The notes below the pieces were generated by a model. That model saw nothing but the letters and a program-made list of their open reading frames with translations. It did not search any database and was not told the DNA's origin. From contig NZ_QWBU01000001.1 of assembly GCF_003432075.1 (NCBI RefSeq), forward strand, positions 372,001 to 436,000: a stretch of 64,000 bases of DNA, in the 5' to 3' direction. How positions within the stretch are numbered: the stretch's first letter is position 1; every line of letters starts with the position of its first letter. The position numbers and the translations under genes were made by a program. The DNA comes from Shinella sp. WSJ-2 (GTDB lineage Bacteria > Pseudomonadota > Alphaproteobacteria > Rhizobiales > Rhizobiaceae). Of this stretch, positions 35,240 to 44,684 are shown one piece after another.

Positions 35240-36130
35240 ATGGCTTTCGTTGCCACGCTTGTCGCCAATCCGTCAAACCCTGTTCTGACCCCGGCACTCG
35301 CCGAAAAGGCCGCCGAGGCCGTCAATGCCTCCGGCCTCTACTGGCTCGCCGACGGCATTGCCTGCGATGTCGCGCTTCGGGACGACAGCGATCCGAGTGA
35401 AGCAGGTAGCAAAATCCGCGCCGTCATCGGCGACGCGCCGGTCGATCTGGCCGTGCAGGATGCCGAGACGCGTCGCAAGAAGCTCCTGATCGCCGACATG
35501 GATTCGACGATGATCGGCCAGGAATGCATCGACGAACTGGCGGCCGAAGTCGGCCTCAAGGACAAGGTCGCGACCATCACCGCCCGTGCCATGAACGGCG
35601 AGATTGCCTTCGAGCCCGCCCTTCGTGAGCGCGTCGCGCTGCTCAAGGGCCTGCCGATCTCCGTCGTCGACGAGGTCATCGAAAAGCGCATCACGCTGAC
35701 GCCGGGCGGGCGCGAACTCATCGCCACCATGAAGGCCAAGGGCTACTACACCGCACTCGTCTCCGGCGGCTTCACCGTCTTCACGAGCCGCATCGCCGCG
35801 ACGCTCGGCTTCGACGAGAACCGCGCCAACATCCTGCTCGACGTGGACGGCAAGCTGACCGGCGAAGTCGCCGAGCCGATCCTCGGCAAGCAGGCAAAGG
35901 TGGATGCGCTGAACGACATCGCCACGCGCCTCGGCATTACCCCTGATGAAGCCATGGCCGTCGGCGACGGCGCCAACGACCTCGGCATGCTGCATCTCTC
36001 CGGTGCCGGCGTCGCGCTACACGCCAAGCCCGCCGTCGCGGCGGAGGCGAAAATCCGCATCGACCACGGCGATCTCACCGCGCTGCTCTACCTGCAGGGC
36101 TACCGCAAGTCCGACTTCGTGACCGGCTGA
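35240..36130 (+). CDS. serB: Phosphoserine phosphatase
   Basis: A 296-residue HAD-family enzyme that removes phosphate from O-phosphoserine in the last step of serine synthesis. The nucleophile motif DMDSTMIG (Asp86, Asp88) is present, then SGGFTVFT (motif II) and GDGANDLGML (motif IV). An N-terminal domain of about 80 residues precedes it, as in other SerB proteins. The start ATG overlaps the divergent miaA start in the sequence CATCATG. It converges on degP. Confidence 0.96.
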   Translation: MAFVATLVANPSNPVLTPALAEKAAEAVNASGLYWLADGIACDVALRDDSDPSEAGSKIRAVIGDAPVDLAVQDAETRRKKLLIADMDSTMIGQECIDELAAEVGLKDKVATITARAMNGEIAFEPALRERVALLKGLPISVVDEVIEKRITLTPGGRELIATMKAKGYYTALVSGGFTVFTSRIAATLGFDENRANILLDVDGKLTGEVAEPILGKQAKVDALNDIATRLGITPDEAMAVGDGANDLGMLHLSGAGVALHAKPAVAAEAKIRIDHGDLTALLYLQGYRKSDFVTG

Positions 36131-36137
36131 GCGATAC

Positions 36138-36169
36138 AAAAGGCCGCTGAAGCGATGCTCCAGCGGCCT
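36138..36169 (-). terminator. Terminator downstream of degP
   Basis: AGGCCGCTG (36141-36149) pairs with CAGCGGCCT (36161-36169). On the minus strand the stem is followed by UUUU, so it best serves degP; serB reads into it from the other side. Confidence 0.7.
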
Positions 36170-36224
36170 GATTCACTCTGTCCGAGAATGCCGGCAAGTC
36201 CCTGACGGGACTCACCCTTTTGTC

Positions 36225-37772
36225 TCAATCGATGCGAACCGTGACGTAGCGCAGCGCGCCCGTATGGTTGGCGATCATCATCAGCGCGTTGCGGCGGTCT
36301 TCCGACTTCAGCTTGTCGACGCGGGTCGTGACTTCCTCGGCCGTGGTCACCGCTTCCTGGCCGATCTCGACGATCACGTCGCCCGGCACGATGCCGCGCT
36401 CGGCCGCGGCCGAATCCGGCGCGACCTCGGTGATGACGACGCCCTTGACGCTTTCGACGATATCAAAGGTCTTGCGGGCATCCGCATCGAGATCGCTGAT
36501 CGCCATGCCGAGCACCAGATCGGCCGGGGCGGGCGCGGCCTTCTCGCCGGTGTCCGGCGTCGTGCCCTCTTCGATCGTGCCTTCTTCCGGTACCAGCTCA
36601 TCGCCGGCATCGGCCTGCTTCTCGCCGTCCTCGAGACGGCCGAGCGTCACCTTGACCGTGATCTCCTTACCGTCGCGCAGCAGCAGCACATCGACCGCCT
36701 TGCCGACGGGGCTTTCGGCGACGACGCGCGGCAGGTCGCGCATCTCATGCACATCCTTGCCGTCGAAGCGGGTGATGACGTCGCCCGTCTGGATCGAGCC
36801 GTTATCGACCGGGCCGTCCTTGATGATGCCAGCCACCAGCGCGCCCTTGGTCTCCTTCATGCCGAGGCTTTCGGCAATATCGTCGGTGACGGGCTGGATG
36901 CGCACGCCAAGCCAGCCGCGGCGGGTCTCGCCGAACTCACGCAATTGCGTGAAGATGTTCTGCGCCAGCTCGGTCGGCACGGAGAAGCCGATACCGATCG
37001 AGCCGCCCGAGGGCGAGATGATGGCGGTGTTGATGCCGATAACCTCGCCATGCATGTTGAACAGCGGGCCGCCGGAATTGCCGCGGTTGATGGCGGCGTC
37101 CGTCTGGATGAAGTTGTCGTAGGGGCCGGCATTGATGTTGCGGCCGCGTGCCGAAATGATGCCGACCGTCACCGAACCGCCAAGACCGAACGGATTGCCG
37201 ATCGCCATCACCCAGTCGCCGATGCGCATGGTGCGGGAATCGCCGAAGGGCACGGCTTTCAGCGGTGCTTTCGGCTCGACCTTGAGCAGCGCAAGGTCGG
37301 TCTTCGGGTCGGTGCCGACGAGCTTGGCCTTCAGCTTGGAGCCATTGGCGAAATTCACCTCGATATCGTCGGCGCCCTCGATAACGTGGTTGTTCGTCGC
37401 GATGAAGCCCGAGGGGTCGATGACGAAGCCGGAGCCCAGCGAATTGACCGTCTGGCCCTGATTGCCGCCCTCGCCGCCCTCGCCCTTGAAAAATTCGTCG
37501 AAGAAATCCTGGAAAGGCGATCCCTCCGGCACCTGCGGAATGGGCGCCTTGTCGTCGCTCTTGACGTTCTGCGAGGTGGAAATGTTGACGACGGCGTCGA
37601 GCAGGCTCTCGGCGAGGTCGGCCACGGATTCGGGACCGTTGTTCGTCGGCTTCACCTGCGCGGCGGCCGGTACGGCGATTGGTCCTGCCACCAGCGAGAA
37701 AGTAACCGCGAGCGCAAGCGCCGCCTTGGCTGCGCTGGACGTCGTCTTCAAAGCCATATCAGGCATCCCCAT
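36225..37772 (-). CDS. degP: Do-family periplasmic serine protease
   Basis: A 515-residue protease/chaperone for misfolded envelope proteins. It has a signal peptide with a long hydrophobic core ending AAAQ (about residue 39), a trypsin-like domain with the triad His129 (NNHVIEG), Asp159 (KTDLAL) and Ser233 (GNSGGP), then two PDZ domains separated by an acidic linker (about residues 395-425). The flexible acidic insert before the protease domain (GEGGEGGNQGQ) is the LA-loop. It lies downstream of hflK-hflC-DUF2065 on the same strand, a conserved grouping of membrane quality-control genes. Whether it is the DegP, DegQ or MucD orthologue is not resolved. Confidence 0.94.
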   Translation of the reverse strand: MGMPDMALKTTSSAAKAALALAVTFSLVAGPIAVPAAAQVKPTNNGPESVADLAESLLDAVVNISTSQNVKSDDKAPIPQVPEGSPFQDFFDEFFKGEGGEGGNQGQTVNSLGSGFVIDPSGFIATNNHVIEGADDIEVNFANGSKLKAKLVGTDPKTDLALLKVEPKAPLKAVPFGDSRTMRIGDWVMAIGNPFGLGGSVTVGIISARGRNINAGPYDNFIQTDAAINRGNSGGPLFNMHGEVIGINTAIISPSGGSIGIGFSVPTELAQNIFTQLREFGETRRGWLGVRIQPVTDDIAESLGMKETKGALVAGIIKDGPVDNGSIQTGDVITRFDGKDVHEMRDLPRVVAESPVGKAVDVLLLRDGKEITVKVTLGRLEDGEKQADAGDELVPEEGTIEEGTTPDTGEKAAPAPADLVLGMAISDLDADARKTFDIVESVKGVVITEVAPDSAAAERGIVPGDVIVEIGQEAVTTAEEVTTRVDKLKSEDRRNALMMIANHTGALRYVTVRID

Positions 37773-37885
37773 TCGTTCCGGATCTCATGGCGAGTGTTTG
37801 CCCCGGATACGGCAAAAATCAGTCCGCCACGGTGAATTGATGTGAAAGTCATGCCCGTCTTCGCGGGTTCCTGCAAGGGCCGCCG

Positions 37886-38074
37886 TCACGCACCCCGGAT
37901 GAACCAGACCATCAGCACGCCGAGCCCGATGGCAAAGAGCCCGCTCGCTCTGAGCTGGTTTTCGGGAACCTGCGGCAACATCTCCGCCATGCGCCGCAAA
38001 ACCGAAGGGGCCAGTGCGTACACCAGCCCCTCGATGATCAGGAAGAAGGCGATTCCCATTAGGAAATCGGCCAT
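37886..38074 (-). CDS. DUF2065 small membrane protein
   Basis: A 62-residue protein with two predicted membrane helices (GIAFFLIIEGLVYALAP and LFAIGLGVLMVWFI), matching the DUF2065 family that regularly follows hflC. Its start lies 4 bases after the hflC stop. It probably works with the HflKC/FtsH or DegP quality-control system, an inference from conserved neighbourhood. Confidence 0.85.
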   Translation of the reverse strand: MADFLMGIAFFLIIEGLVYALAPSVLRRMAEMLPQVPENQLRASGLFAIGLGVLMVWFIRGA

Positions 38075-38078
38075 GTCG

Positions 38079-39014
38079 TCAGTTTGCCGTTGCCGGCGTG
38101 GTGGCCGTGCCGGTCGTCGCGGATGCGGCAGGCTTCGTGCCGGCAGCGTCCTCGAAGTAGCGGAAGAACTCCGACTGCGGCGAGAGCACGAGCGTCGTGT
38201 CCGACGTCCCCATCGCTTCCCGATAGGCACTCATCGACCGGTAGAAGTCGAAGAAGGCAGGATCCTGCGAGAAGGCTTCGGCGAACACGCGGCTGCGCTC
38301 GCCTTCGCCTTCACCGCGCAGGATTTCCGAATCGCGCTGGGCCGCTGCGATGAACTCGACGACCTGACGGTCGGCGATGGCGCGGCGGCGCTGGCCGGCT
38401 TCGTTACCACGGGCGCGGATGAGTTCGGCTTCCGCCAGACGTTCGGCCTTCATGCGGTCGAAGGTCTGCTGCGAGACTTCCTGCGTCAGGTCCGTGCGGC
38501 GGATGCGAACGTCGGAGATCGTCAGGCCGAGGTTCGAGGCGTCATTGGTCAACTCGCCGCGAACCTCGCGCATCATCGACGCGCGCTCTTCGGAGAGAGC
38601 CGATTCGAAGCCACGCAGACCATAGACGCGGCGCAGAGCCGAATCGAGGCGGGTGCGCAGGCGCGATTCCGCCGATTCCCGGTCACCCGAAACGGCTTCG
38701 CGGAAGCGGCGGGCATCGGTGATCTTATAGACCACGAAGGCATCGACCTCGTAGAACTTGCCGCCTGAGACCTGCACGCGGATATCGTCGAGATCGAAGC
38801 GCAGCGCCTGGTCCTGGATGTACTGGACACTGTCGGCGTCCATGAAGCCGAAGGGCAGCTTGAAATAGAGGCCGGGCTCGGACTTGACGTCCTGGATCTG
38901 GCCGAAGCGGATGACGATCGCCTGCTGGCGTTCGTTGACGACGAACACCGAGGAATAGGCGATGAACAGGAGAACGCCGATGGCGATCAGGATGGCTGGC
39001 AAACGGTTACCCAT
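38079..39014 (-). CDS. hflC: HflC, FtsH-modulating SPFH protein
   Basis: A 311-residue inner-membrane protein with an N-terminal helix (LPAILIAIGVLLFIAYSSVF), a periplasmic SPFH/band-7 domain (RQQAIVIRFGQIQD and following) and a C-terminal coiled coil. With HflK it forms a cage around the FtsH protease and limits its activity. The start overlaps the hflK stop by one base (TAATG). The C-terminal tail is Ala/Thr-rich. Confidence 0.96.
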   Translation of the reverse strand: MGNRLPAILIAIGVLLFIAYSSVFVVNERQQAIVIRFGQIQDVKSEPGLYFKLPFGFMDADSVQYIQDQALRFDLDDIRVQVSGGKFYEVDAFVVYKITDARRFREAVSGDRESAESRLRTRLDSALRRVYGLRGFESALSEERASMMREVRGELTNDASNLGLTISDVRIRRTDLTQEVSQQTFDRMKAERLAEAELIRARGNEAGQRRRAIADRQVVEFIAAAQRDSEILRGEGEGERSRVFAEAFSQDPAFFDFYRSMSAYREAMGTSDTTLVLSPQSEFFRYFEDAAGTKPAASATTGTATTPATAN

Positions 39015-40144
39015 TACTGCGTGCCTCCTGCCTGCTGGCCGGCAGTGCGACCAAGCTCGTTGAGGGGAAGGAAGGGAACCACGCCCTGTCCGCCCTGCTT
39101 TTCATCGATGATGACCTTCTTGGAGTTCTTCATCACGCCTTCCATGGTTTCAAGGAAAAGACGCTTGCGGGTGACATCGGGCGCTGCCTTGTACTGTTCG
39201 TAGATGGAAAGGAAGCGAGCCGCCTCACCTTCTGCTTCCTTGACGACGCGGTCCTTGTAGGCGGCCGCCTCTTCGCGGATCTGCGCGGACTGACCACGGG
39301 CAAGACCGAGCTTCTGGTTGGCGTACTGGTTCGCCTCTTCGACGAAGCGGTCTTCGTCCTGCTCGGCGCGCTGCACTTCGTCGAACGCGTCGGCCACTTC
39401 GCGCGGCGGAGCGGCGTCTTCGATAGCCACGGTGTTGATCGAGATGCCGGCGCCATAGGCGTCCATGGTCGCCTGGATCGTCGTCTTCACGCCTTCGGCG
39501 ATCGCCTGACGGTTATCGCGGAAGATATCCTGCGCCGGACGGCGGCCGACAACCTCGCGCATGGCGCTTTCGGCGACCTGCTGCAGCGTTTCGGCAGGAT
39601 ATTCGAGATTGAAGAGATAGGCTTGCGGGTCTGTGACCGAATAGAGCACCGAGAACTGCACGTTGACGATGTTCTGGTCGCCCGTCAGCATCAGGCCGGA
39701 GGCATCGGAATTCGACGCAGCCGCGCGGCGGCCGATATTCTGCTGCTGCTCGGTGATCTTGACGAGTTCGACCGTCTCGAAGGGCCACATGTGGAAGTGC
39801 AGGCCAGGCATGGAGATTTCCTGCTTGGGCTTGCCAAAGCGCAGCTCGACGCCGCGCTCGTCCGGCTGAACGGTGTAGATGGAGTTCATCAGCCAGAAGA
39901 CACCGAGAAGCAAAAGGCCGATCACAACGGCGCCGCCGTTGAAACCGCCGGGCATGACGTTCTTCAGCTGGTTCTGGCCGCGCCGGATGATTTCCTCAAG
40001 GTCCGGTGGGCCGCCATTGCCGCCACCGCCGCCGCGAGGACGGTTCGGACCCTGCCCCCATGGCCCCTGATTGTTTCCACCACCGCCGCTGCCGCCGCCA
40101 CCCCAAGGGCCGCCGCCGCCATTCTGATTGCTCCAGGGCATCAA
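39014..40144 (-). CDS. hflK: HflK, FtsH-modulating SPFH protein
   Basis: A 376-residue partner of HflC. The N-terminal 60 residues are almost all Gly/Asn/Pro/Trp (low complexity, cytosolic), then one membrane helix (GGAVVIGLLLLGVFWLMNSI), the band-7 domain starting TVQPDERGVELRFGKP, and a coiled coil around residues 260-330. First gene of hflK-hflC-DUF2065-degP. The Gly-rich head is typical of HflK. Confidence 0.97.
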   Translation of the reverse strand: MMPWSNQNGGGGPWGGGGSGGGGNNQGPWGQGPNRPRGGGGGNGGPPDLEEIIRRGQNQLKNVMPGGFNGGAVVIGLLLLGVFWLMNSIYTVQPDERGVELRFGKPKQEISMPGLHFHMWPFETVELVKITEQQQNIGRRAAASNSDASGLMLTGDQNIVNVQFSVLYSVTDPQAYLFNLEYPAETLQQVAESAMREVVGRRPAQDIFRDNRQAIAEGVKTTIQATMDAYGAGISINTVAIEDAAPPREVADAFDEVQRAEQDEDRFVEEANQYANQKLGLARGQSAQIREEAAAYKDRVVKEAEGEAARFLSIYEQYKAAPDVTRKRLFLETMEGVMKNSKKVIIDEKQGGQGVVPFLPLNELGRTAGQQAGGTQ

Positions 40145-40350
40145 TACCTCTTTCTTTCATGTCCCCTTGGCGCATCTCCGCAAACCGCGAAAACCAGCCA
40201 TCGATCTGTTGCTGAGTGTTTCGCGGATTGTTTCGCCGCGCAACGCTAGGTGAACCCGTTATAGGTATCCCTCAGGCACCTTTCAACAAATCCACGACGG
40301 GATGCGCGCCCGTGCAGCAAAATAGTTCGTGATCGACGCGATTTGGGGCT

Positions 40351-40872
40351 CTAAGCCGCTGTTTTCCGACGCCATGTGACTAGGCGCATGGCGTGGCTGT
40401 CCTTTTCGCCCTGGGGAATGGGCTCTTCGACGACCTTCTCGAAGACGGCGGGGTCTATTTCGGGAAAGCGCGTGTCACCTTCGACGTCAGCTTCGACATG
40501 GGTGACATGCAGAATATCAGCGCGGTCGAAGACCTGCGCATAGATTTGCCCGCCGCCGATGATGCAGACCTCATCTACGCCGAGTGTTTCGGCTTCGCGC
40601 CGCGCGGAAACAAGCCCCGCGTCGAGCGAGGAGACTACCTCCGCGCCTGGTGCGGAAAATGTCGTATCCCTGGTGATGACGATGTTCGGGCGCCCCGGCA
40701 GCGGCCGGCCGATCGAATCCCATGTCTTACGACCCATCAGCACCGGCTTGCCGAGCGTCAGCTGCTTGAAACGCTTCAGGTCGGACGGCAGGCGCCACGG
40801 CAGGTCGCCGTCGCGGCCGATAACGCCGTTTTTCGCCACGGCGACGACGAGGACGATCTTGACCTGGCTCAT
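40351..40872 (-). CDS. folA: Dihydrofolate reductase
   Basis: A 173-residue chromosomal DHFR that regenerates tetrahydrofolate with NADPH. VVAVAKNGVIGRDGDLPWRL, MGRKTWDSIGRPLPGRPNIV and CIIGGGQIYAQ are the classic blocks; the acidic active-site residue (Asp after the LPW loop, in LPSDLKRF) is present. It lies 15 bases downstream of thyA, whose product dihydrofolate it recycles. Confidence 0.97.
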   Translation of the reverse strand: MSQVKIVLVVAVAKNGVIGRDGDLPWRLPSDLKRFKQLTLGKPVLMGRKTWDSIGRPLPGRPNIVITRDTTFSAPGAEVVSSLDAGLVSARREAETLGVDEVCIIGGGQIYAQVFDRADILHVTHVEADVEGDTRFPEIDPAVFEKVVEEPIPQGEKDSHAMRLVTWRRKTAA

Positions 40873-40887
40873 GCGGTTTCCCGGAAA

Positions 40888-41682
40888 TCAGACGGCTATA
40901 GGCGCCTTGATGGATGAATCGGCTTCGTAGCCGACCAGCTCGAAGTCCTCGAATTTGAAGGAGAAAAGGTCCTTCACATCGGGATTGATCTTCATGAACG
41001 GAAGCGGCTTCGGCCGGCGCGTCAGCTGCGTGCGCACCTGTTCGAAATGGTTGGCATAGATATGCGCGTCGCCAAGCGTGTGCACAAAATCGCCAGGCCG
41101 CAGCCCCGTCACCTGCGCCACCATCATGGTCAGCAACGCGTAAGAGGCGATGTTGAACGGCACGCCGAGGAAGATATCCGCCGAACGCTGGTAAAGCTGG
41201 CAGGAAAGCTTGCCGTCCGCCACATAGAACTGGAACAGGCAATGGCATGGCGGCAGCGCCATCTCGTCGACGAGCGCCGGGTTCCAGGCCGAGACGATGT
41301 GACGGCGGGAGTTCGGATTGCGCTTGATGCTATCGATAACGGCAACGATCTGGTCGAGATGACGACCGTCATGGGTCGGCCAGGAGCGCCACTGATAGCC
41401 GTAGACCGGGCCGAGTTCGCCCTTCTCATCGGCCCATTCATCCCAGATGGTGACACCATTGTCGTGGAGATAGCCGATATTGGTGTCGCCCTTCAGGAAC
41501 CATAGCAGTTCATGGATGATCGAGCGCAGGTGCAGCTTCTTGGTGGTCAGAACCGGAAAACCTTCCGACAGGTCGAAGCGCATCTGGTAACCGAAGACGC
41601 CGCGCGTGCCCGTGCCGGTCCGGTCTCCGCGGTCGGAGCCGTCTTCCATCACATGGGCGAGAAGGTCGAGATATTGCTGCAT
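40888..41682 (-). CDS. thyA: Thymidylate synthase
   Basis: A 264-residue enzyme, the standard bacterial length, converting dUMP to dTMP with methylene-tetrahydrofolate. The nucleophile is Cys146 in [38 protein letters not shown] and the C-terminal KAPIAV are all present. First gene of the thyA-folA pair. Confidence 0.98.
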   Translation of the reverse strand: MQQYLDLLAHVMEDGSDRGDRTGTGTRGVFGYQMRFDLSEGFPVLTTKKLHLRSIIHELLWFLKGDTNIGYLHDNGVTIWDEWADEKGELGPVYGYQWRSWPTHDGRHLDQIVAVIDSIKRNPNSRRHIVSAWNPALVDEMALPPCHCLFQFYVADGKLSCQLYQRSADIFLGVPFNIASYALLTMMVAQVTGLRPGDFVHTLGDAHIYANHFEQVRTQLTRRPKPLPFMKINPDVKDLFSFKFEDFELVGYEADSSIKAPIAV

Positions 41683-41801
41683 GGTCGCCGCCGATTCGTT
41701 GTTTAGCGTGAGATACTAATGCGCGAACGGCGACGACCAAAGAGCGAAATGGGATTTCCCCGTTTTCCTCAAGGACGTTGTTTTTTCAGGCTGAGCCTTT
41801 C

Positions 41802-42113
41802 TCAGGCGAGCGCGCCGAGTTTTCCGAGTTCCTTGGCGGTCAGATAGTAGAAGGTGACCCGCGACTTCGTCCGATCGTCGGCCATCGTCTTGCAGACGGC
41901 CTCGACCGCCTTATCGGCAGCGTCGCCCGTGACACCGAACTTCTTGCTGCACCATTTCTCCTTTACACGCTCGAGCTCCGCGGGATCGGAGCAGGAGACA
42001 AGCGAGGAGTCGCGGTTGCGCAGCGCGATGCCGAGATGGCTCACGATCTTCTTGACGACGGCCTCGTCGGCACCGCTGTCATATTTGCGGACATCTGCAA
42101 GATAATCGGTCAT
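41802..42113 (-). CDS. DUF2853 family protein
   Basis: A 103-residue cytosolic protein. DYLADVRKYDSGADEAVVKK at the N-terminus, then KWCSKKFGV and a helical C-terminus ending KELGKLGALA, match the DUF2853 family (small, all-helical, function unknown). The ATG 42113 follows AGAGGAGA; the longer open frame upstream has no family similarity. Same strand as thyA but separated by 119 bases. Confidence 0.82.
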   Translation of the reverse strand: MTDYLADVRKYDSGADEAVVKKIVSHLGIALRNRDSSLVSCSDPAELERVKEKWCSKKFGVTGDAADKAVEAVCKTMADDRTKSRVTFYYLTAKELGKLGALA

Positions 42114-42329
42114 GCTGTCTCCTCTACGATCGACATGCGTGCTGCCATCATGGCGAGCCTGACGCGCGGCCATGGTTTTCCTGCACAAGCGGTGAGTCAA
42201 GTGACAATGGGCGATCTCCGAAACCCACAGGGGCAGCACCTACATTTTTGCACTTTCTGAAGGAATACCACGTAGAGATGTAGGCAGCGGCAAACGGTAG
42301 TCACGCCGCTATAACGACGGTAGCGGCAA

Positions 42330-43658
42330 GTGCGACAGACGGAAGACCATTCGCAGAGATTCTGGCTTGCCTATGGCGCCGCCTCTCTGGCCGTTGCGGC
42401 AATGGCGCTCGGCTGGGGTATCTTCTTTGCATCCCGGCAGGCCTGGGCCCTGGTCGGCATCGATATCGCCGTTATCGCAGTCGCTCTTATGAGCTTTCTC
42501 CTGGCGCATCGCCGCCAACTCTCAGCGGCCCTGCTGTTCTCTCAGGTCTCCTTCTTCTTCATCATTCTGGTCTTCTGCCTCGTCTTCGACGTCCCGGACA
42601 CCGTGGCGCCGCGCGTCACGCATATCTTCCTTCTGGTCCTCGCTTTGCTCGGCTATATCAATTACCAGCGCGAGCGTTCACGACTGCAGCTTGCCGTCAT
42701 CGTGCTGTGCCTCGGGTCGTTCATCGTCTTCTCAAGCACCAATCTCACCGCCCCGGTGACGCAGCCGATCGCAGACGAATTCCGCACCTTCGGCACCTGG
42801 GTGAACTCGATCATCGCCGTCACTCTGCTGTGCGGCGGCATTTACGTGATGCAGTTGAAATTCGCGCGAAACCTTGATCAGGCGCGCGATATCAAGGCCG
42901 CCCTTACCAACCGGGAATTCGAGCTCTTTTACCAGCCGCAGGTGGATGAAGCCGGAAAGGTGTCGGGTGCCGAAGCGTTGCTGCGCCGCAAGCGGCCCGG
43001 CGGAGGTTATATTTCGCCGGCCGAATTCATTCCCGCGGCCGAACAGGCCGGCCTGATGCCGGCGCTTGGCGACTGGGTGCTGGGAGAGGCCTGCCGCACG
43101 CTTGCGTTCTGGCAGCAGGAGGAGCCGACGCGCCATCTGAAACTATCGGTCAATGTCAGCGTCGACCAGTTCATGAGAGCCGATTTCGTCGAGACCCTGC
43201 TAGCCCGCATAACGGCGCGCGAACTCGATCCGACGCGCCTCAAGCTGGAGCTGACCGAGAGCATGATGGTCCACGACGTCGACGGCATCGTCGAGAAGAT
43301 GCGTTCACTGCGCGCCACCGGCATCATCCTCTCGCTCGACGATTTCGGCACCGGCTATTCCTCGCTCAGCCACCTGCGCCAGTTGCCGATCCACGAGATC
43401 AAGATCGACCGATCCTTCGTGCAGGACGCGCCGCAGAGCAAACGCAACCGCATCCTCTTGAAAAGCATCTTCGACATTGCCCGCATGCTGGAATTTTCCG
43501 TCGTCGCCGAAGGCATCGAGACAAAGGAACAGCTGATGCTTCTCCAGTCCTTCGGCTGCACGATTTTCCAGGGCTATTATTTTGGCCGGCCCGTCCCGCT
43601 CGCCGAATTCCAGAGCCGCTGGGCGAACGAAGCCCCGCCACTTGCCGAAACCGCCTGA
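42330..43658 (+). CDS. Membrane-bound EAL-domain c-di-GMP phosphodiesterase
   Basis: A 442-residue protein. Six hydrophobic segments in residues about 10-180 form an integral membrane sensor module of unrecognised type. The EAL domain (about 190-435) is complete: YQPQVD (201-206), GAEALLRR with the EAL triad at 215-217, LKLELTES, DDFGTGYSSL, KIDRSFV, AEGIET and GYYFGRP. All the metal and catalytic residues of active phosphodiesterases appear present, and there is no GGDEF domain. The start is GTG 42330 with a weak ribosome site. Probably degrades c-di-GMP in response to a membrane or envelope signal. Confidence 0.9.
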   Translation: MRQTEDHSQRFWLAYGAASLAVAAMALGWGIFFASRQAWALVGIDIAVIAVALMSFLLAHRRQLSAALLFSQVSFFFIILVFCLVFDVPDTVAPRVTHIFLLVLALLGYINYQRERSRLQLAVIVLCLGSFIVFSSTNLTAPVTQPIADEFRTFGTWVNSIIAVTLLCGGIYVMQLKFARNLDQARDIKAALTNREFELFYQPQVDEAGKVSGAEALLRRKRPGGGYISPAEFIPAAEQAGLMPALGDWVLGEACRTLAFWQQEEPTRHLKLSVNVSVDQFMRADFVETLLARITARELDPTRLKLELTESMMVHDVDGIVEKMRSLRATGIILSLDDFGTGYSSLSHLRQLPIHEIKIDRSFVQDAPQSKRNRILLKSIFDIARMLEFSVVAEGIETKEQLMLLQSFGCTIFQGYYFGRPVPLAEFQSRWANEAPPLAETA

Positions 43659-43719
43659 AGGTAAATCGGAATTCCCGTCACAAAACCCTTTTCTTGGAAG
43701 CGGGGAATGCCTATATGTG

Positions 43720-44025
43720 ACGTGCTGCCTCGGCAGCTATGGCAATAAACGGGCGGTGTAATAAACCCATTGGACCCGGGGGCGGTACCCGGCGCCTCCA
43801 CCAAAAACCGGTCAATCCTTGACGGACCGGCTTTTGATGGGGGCGAAATAGGATCGACAAGGGCGTAAAGATCGACTTTTTGCTCGGCATTGTACCACCG
43901 TTATCGGGCTAAACTTGTAGTTGCAAACGACAACTATGCGGAAGCTCGTCTCGCTGCTTAATCGCGGTGTGACACTTCACTCAAAGTCCTGACGGGTCGC
44001 ACCGGCAGGCGGGGTCCGAAGGCAC
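43720..44025 (+). ncRNA. ssrA: Two-piece (permuted) tmRNA
   Basis: Alphaproteobacterial tmRNA with the acceptor piece first. Its 3' end GCGCCTCCACCA finishes at 43803. After a processed spacer with an internal hairpin (43804-43838), the coding piece starts GGGGGCGAAATAGG at 43839. GGGGGCG (43839-43845) pairs with CGCCTCC (43793-43799) to rebuild the acceptor stem. The tag frame at 43923-43961 reads ANDNYAEARLAA then stop. It rescues stalled ribosomes and marks the product for ClpXP. Outer boundaries are approximate. sspB follows directly. Confidence 0.93.
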
Positions 44026-44158
44026 CTGGCAACAGAAGCCTTCACCTTCTCCAATCCGTTGAAATGGTCTATAGCTGTGCCAGATGACTCGTGCCGGAAG
44101 GCATGAGATGAGACGTAATGCCTGAATATAAAGGCAGCAGGAAGAAAGACAGGAACGG

Positions 44159-44677
44159 ATGGCGCAAGACCACATTCGCTACGACATTCTCGCCCAGGAC
44201 GCGCTGCGCAGCGTCATTCGCAAGGTTTTGTCCGAAGTCGCGGTGACCGGCCACCTGCCTGGTGAGCACCATTTCTTCATCACCTTCCTGACAAATGCCC
44301 CCGGCGTGCGCATCTCGCAGCACCTCAAGGCGAAATATGCCGAGCAGATGACGATCGTCGTGCAGCACCAGTTCTGGGACCTCAAGGTCACCGAGAGCCT
44401 GTTCGAGATCGGCCTCTCCTTCTCCGATACGCCGGAAAAGCTGGTCATTCCGTTCAATGCCATCCGCGGCTTCTACGACCCCTCGGTGAGCTTCGAGCTG
44501 GAATTCGACGTTCCGGCGGCCGAGGAGGAGGAAGAGCACTCCGCCGAGATCACCGCCTATCCCGCCTCCCCCGAAAAAGCCGAGGATGCGGGCGAAGAGC
44601 CCACGCCTCCGACGGGTGGCGACGATAACAAGGGCGGCTCGGTCGTCTCGCTCGATTCCTTCCGCAAGAAGAACTGA
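44159..44677 (+). CDS. sspB: SspB-family ClpXP adaptor
   Basis: A 172-residue protein of the alphaproteobacterial SspB type. The folded N-terminal domain (about 1-120; YDILAQDALRSVIRKVL, FFITFLTNAPGVRIS, FWDLKVTESLFEIGLSF and GFYDPSVSFELEF) binds the ssrA tag. An acidic linker follows, and the C-terminal GGSVVSLDSFRKKN is the ClpX-docking tail. It delivers tmRNA-tagged proteins to ClpXP. It is located about 130 bases after ssrA on the same strand, and the downstream DUF4169 gene begins 7 bases after its stop. Confidence 0.93.
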   Translation: MAQDHIRYDILAQDALRSVIRKVLSEVAVTGHLPGEHHFFITFLTNAPGVRISQHLKAKYAEQMTIVVQHQFWDLKVTESLFEIGLSFSDTPEKLVIPFNAIRGFYDPSVSFELEFDVPAAEEEEEHSAEITAYPASPEKAEDAGEEPTPPTGGDDNKGGSVVSLDSFRKKN

Positions 44678-44684
44678 GCTTCCG

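Noticed and set aside
36264-37835. 523-codon frame opposite degP
   Set aside because: Antisense shadow of a complete protease gene.
41785-41808. Hairpin GCTGAG/CTCAG near the DUF2853 stop
   Set aside because: The T-run is on the wrong side for the minus-strand gene, so it was not called a terminator.
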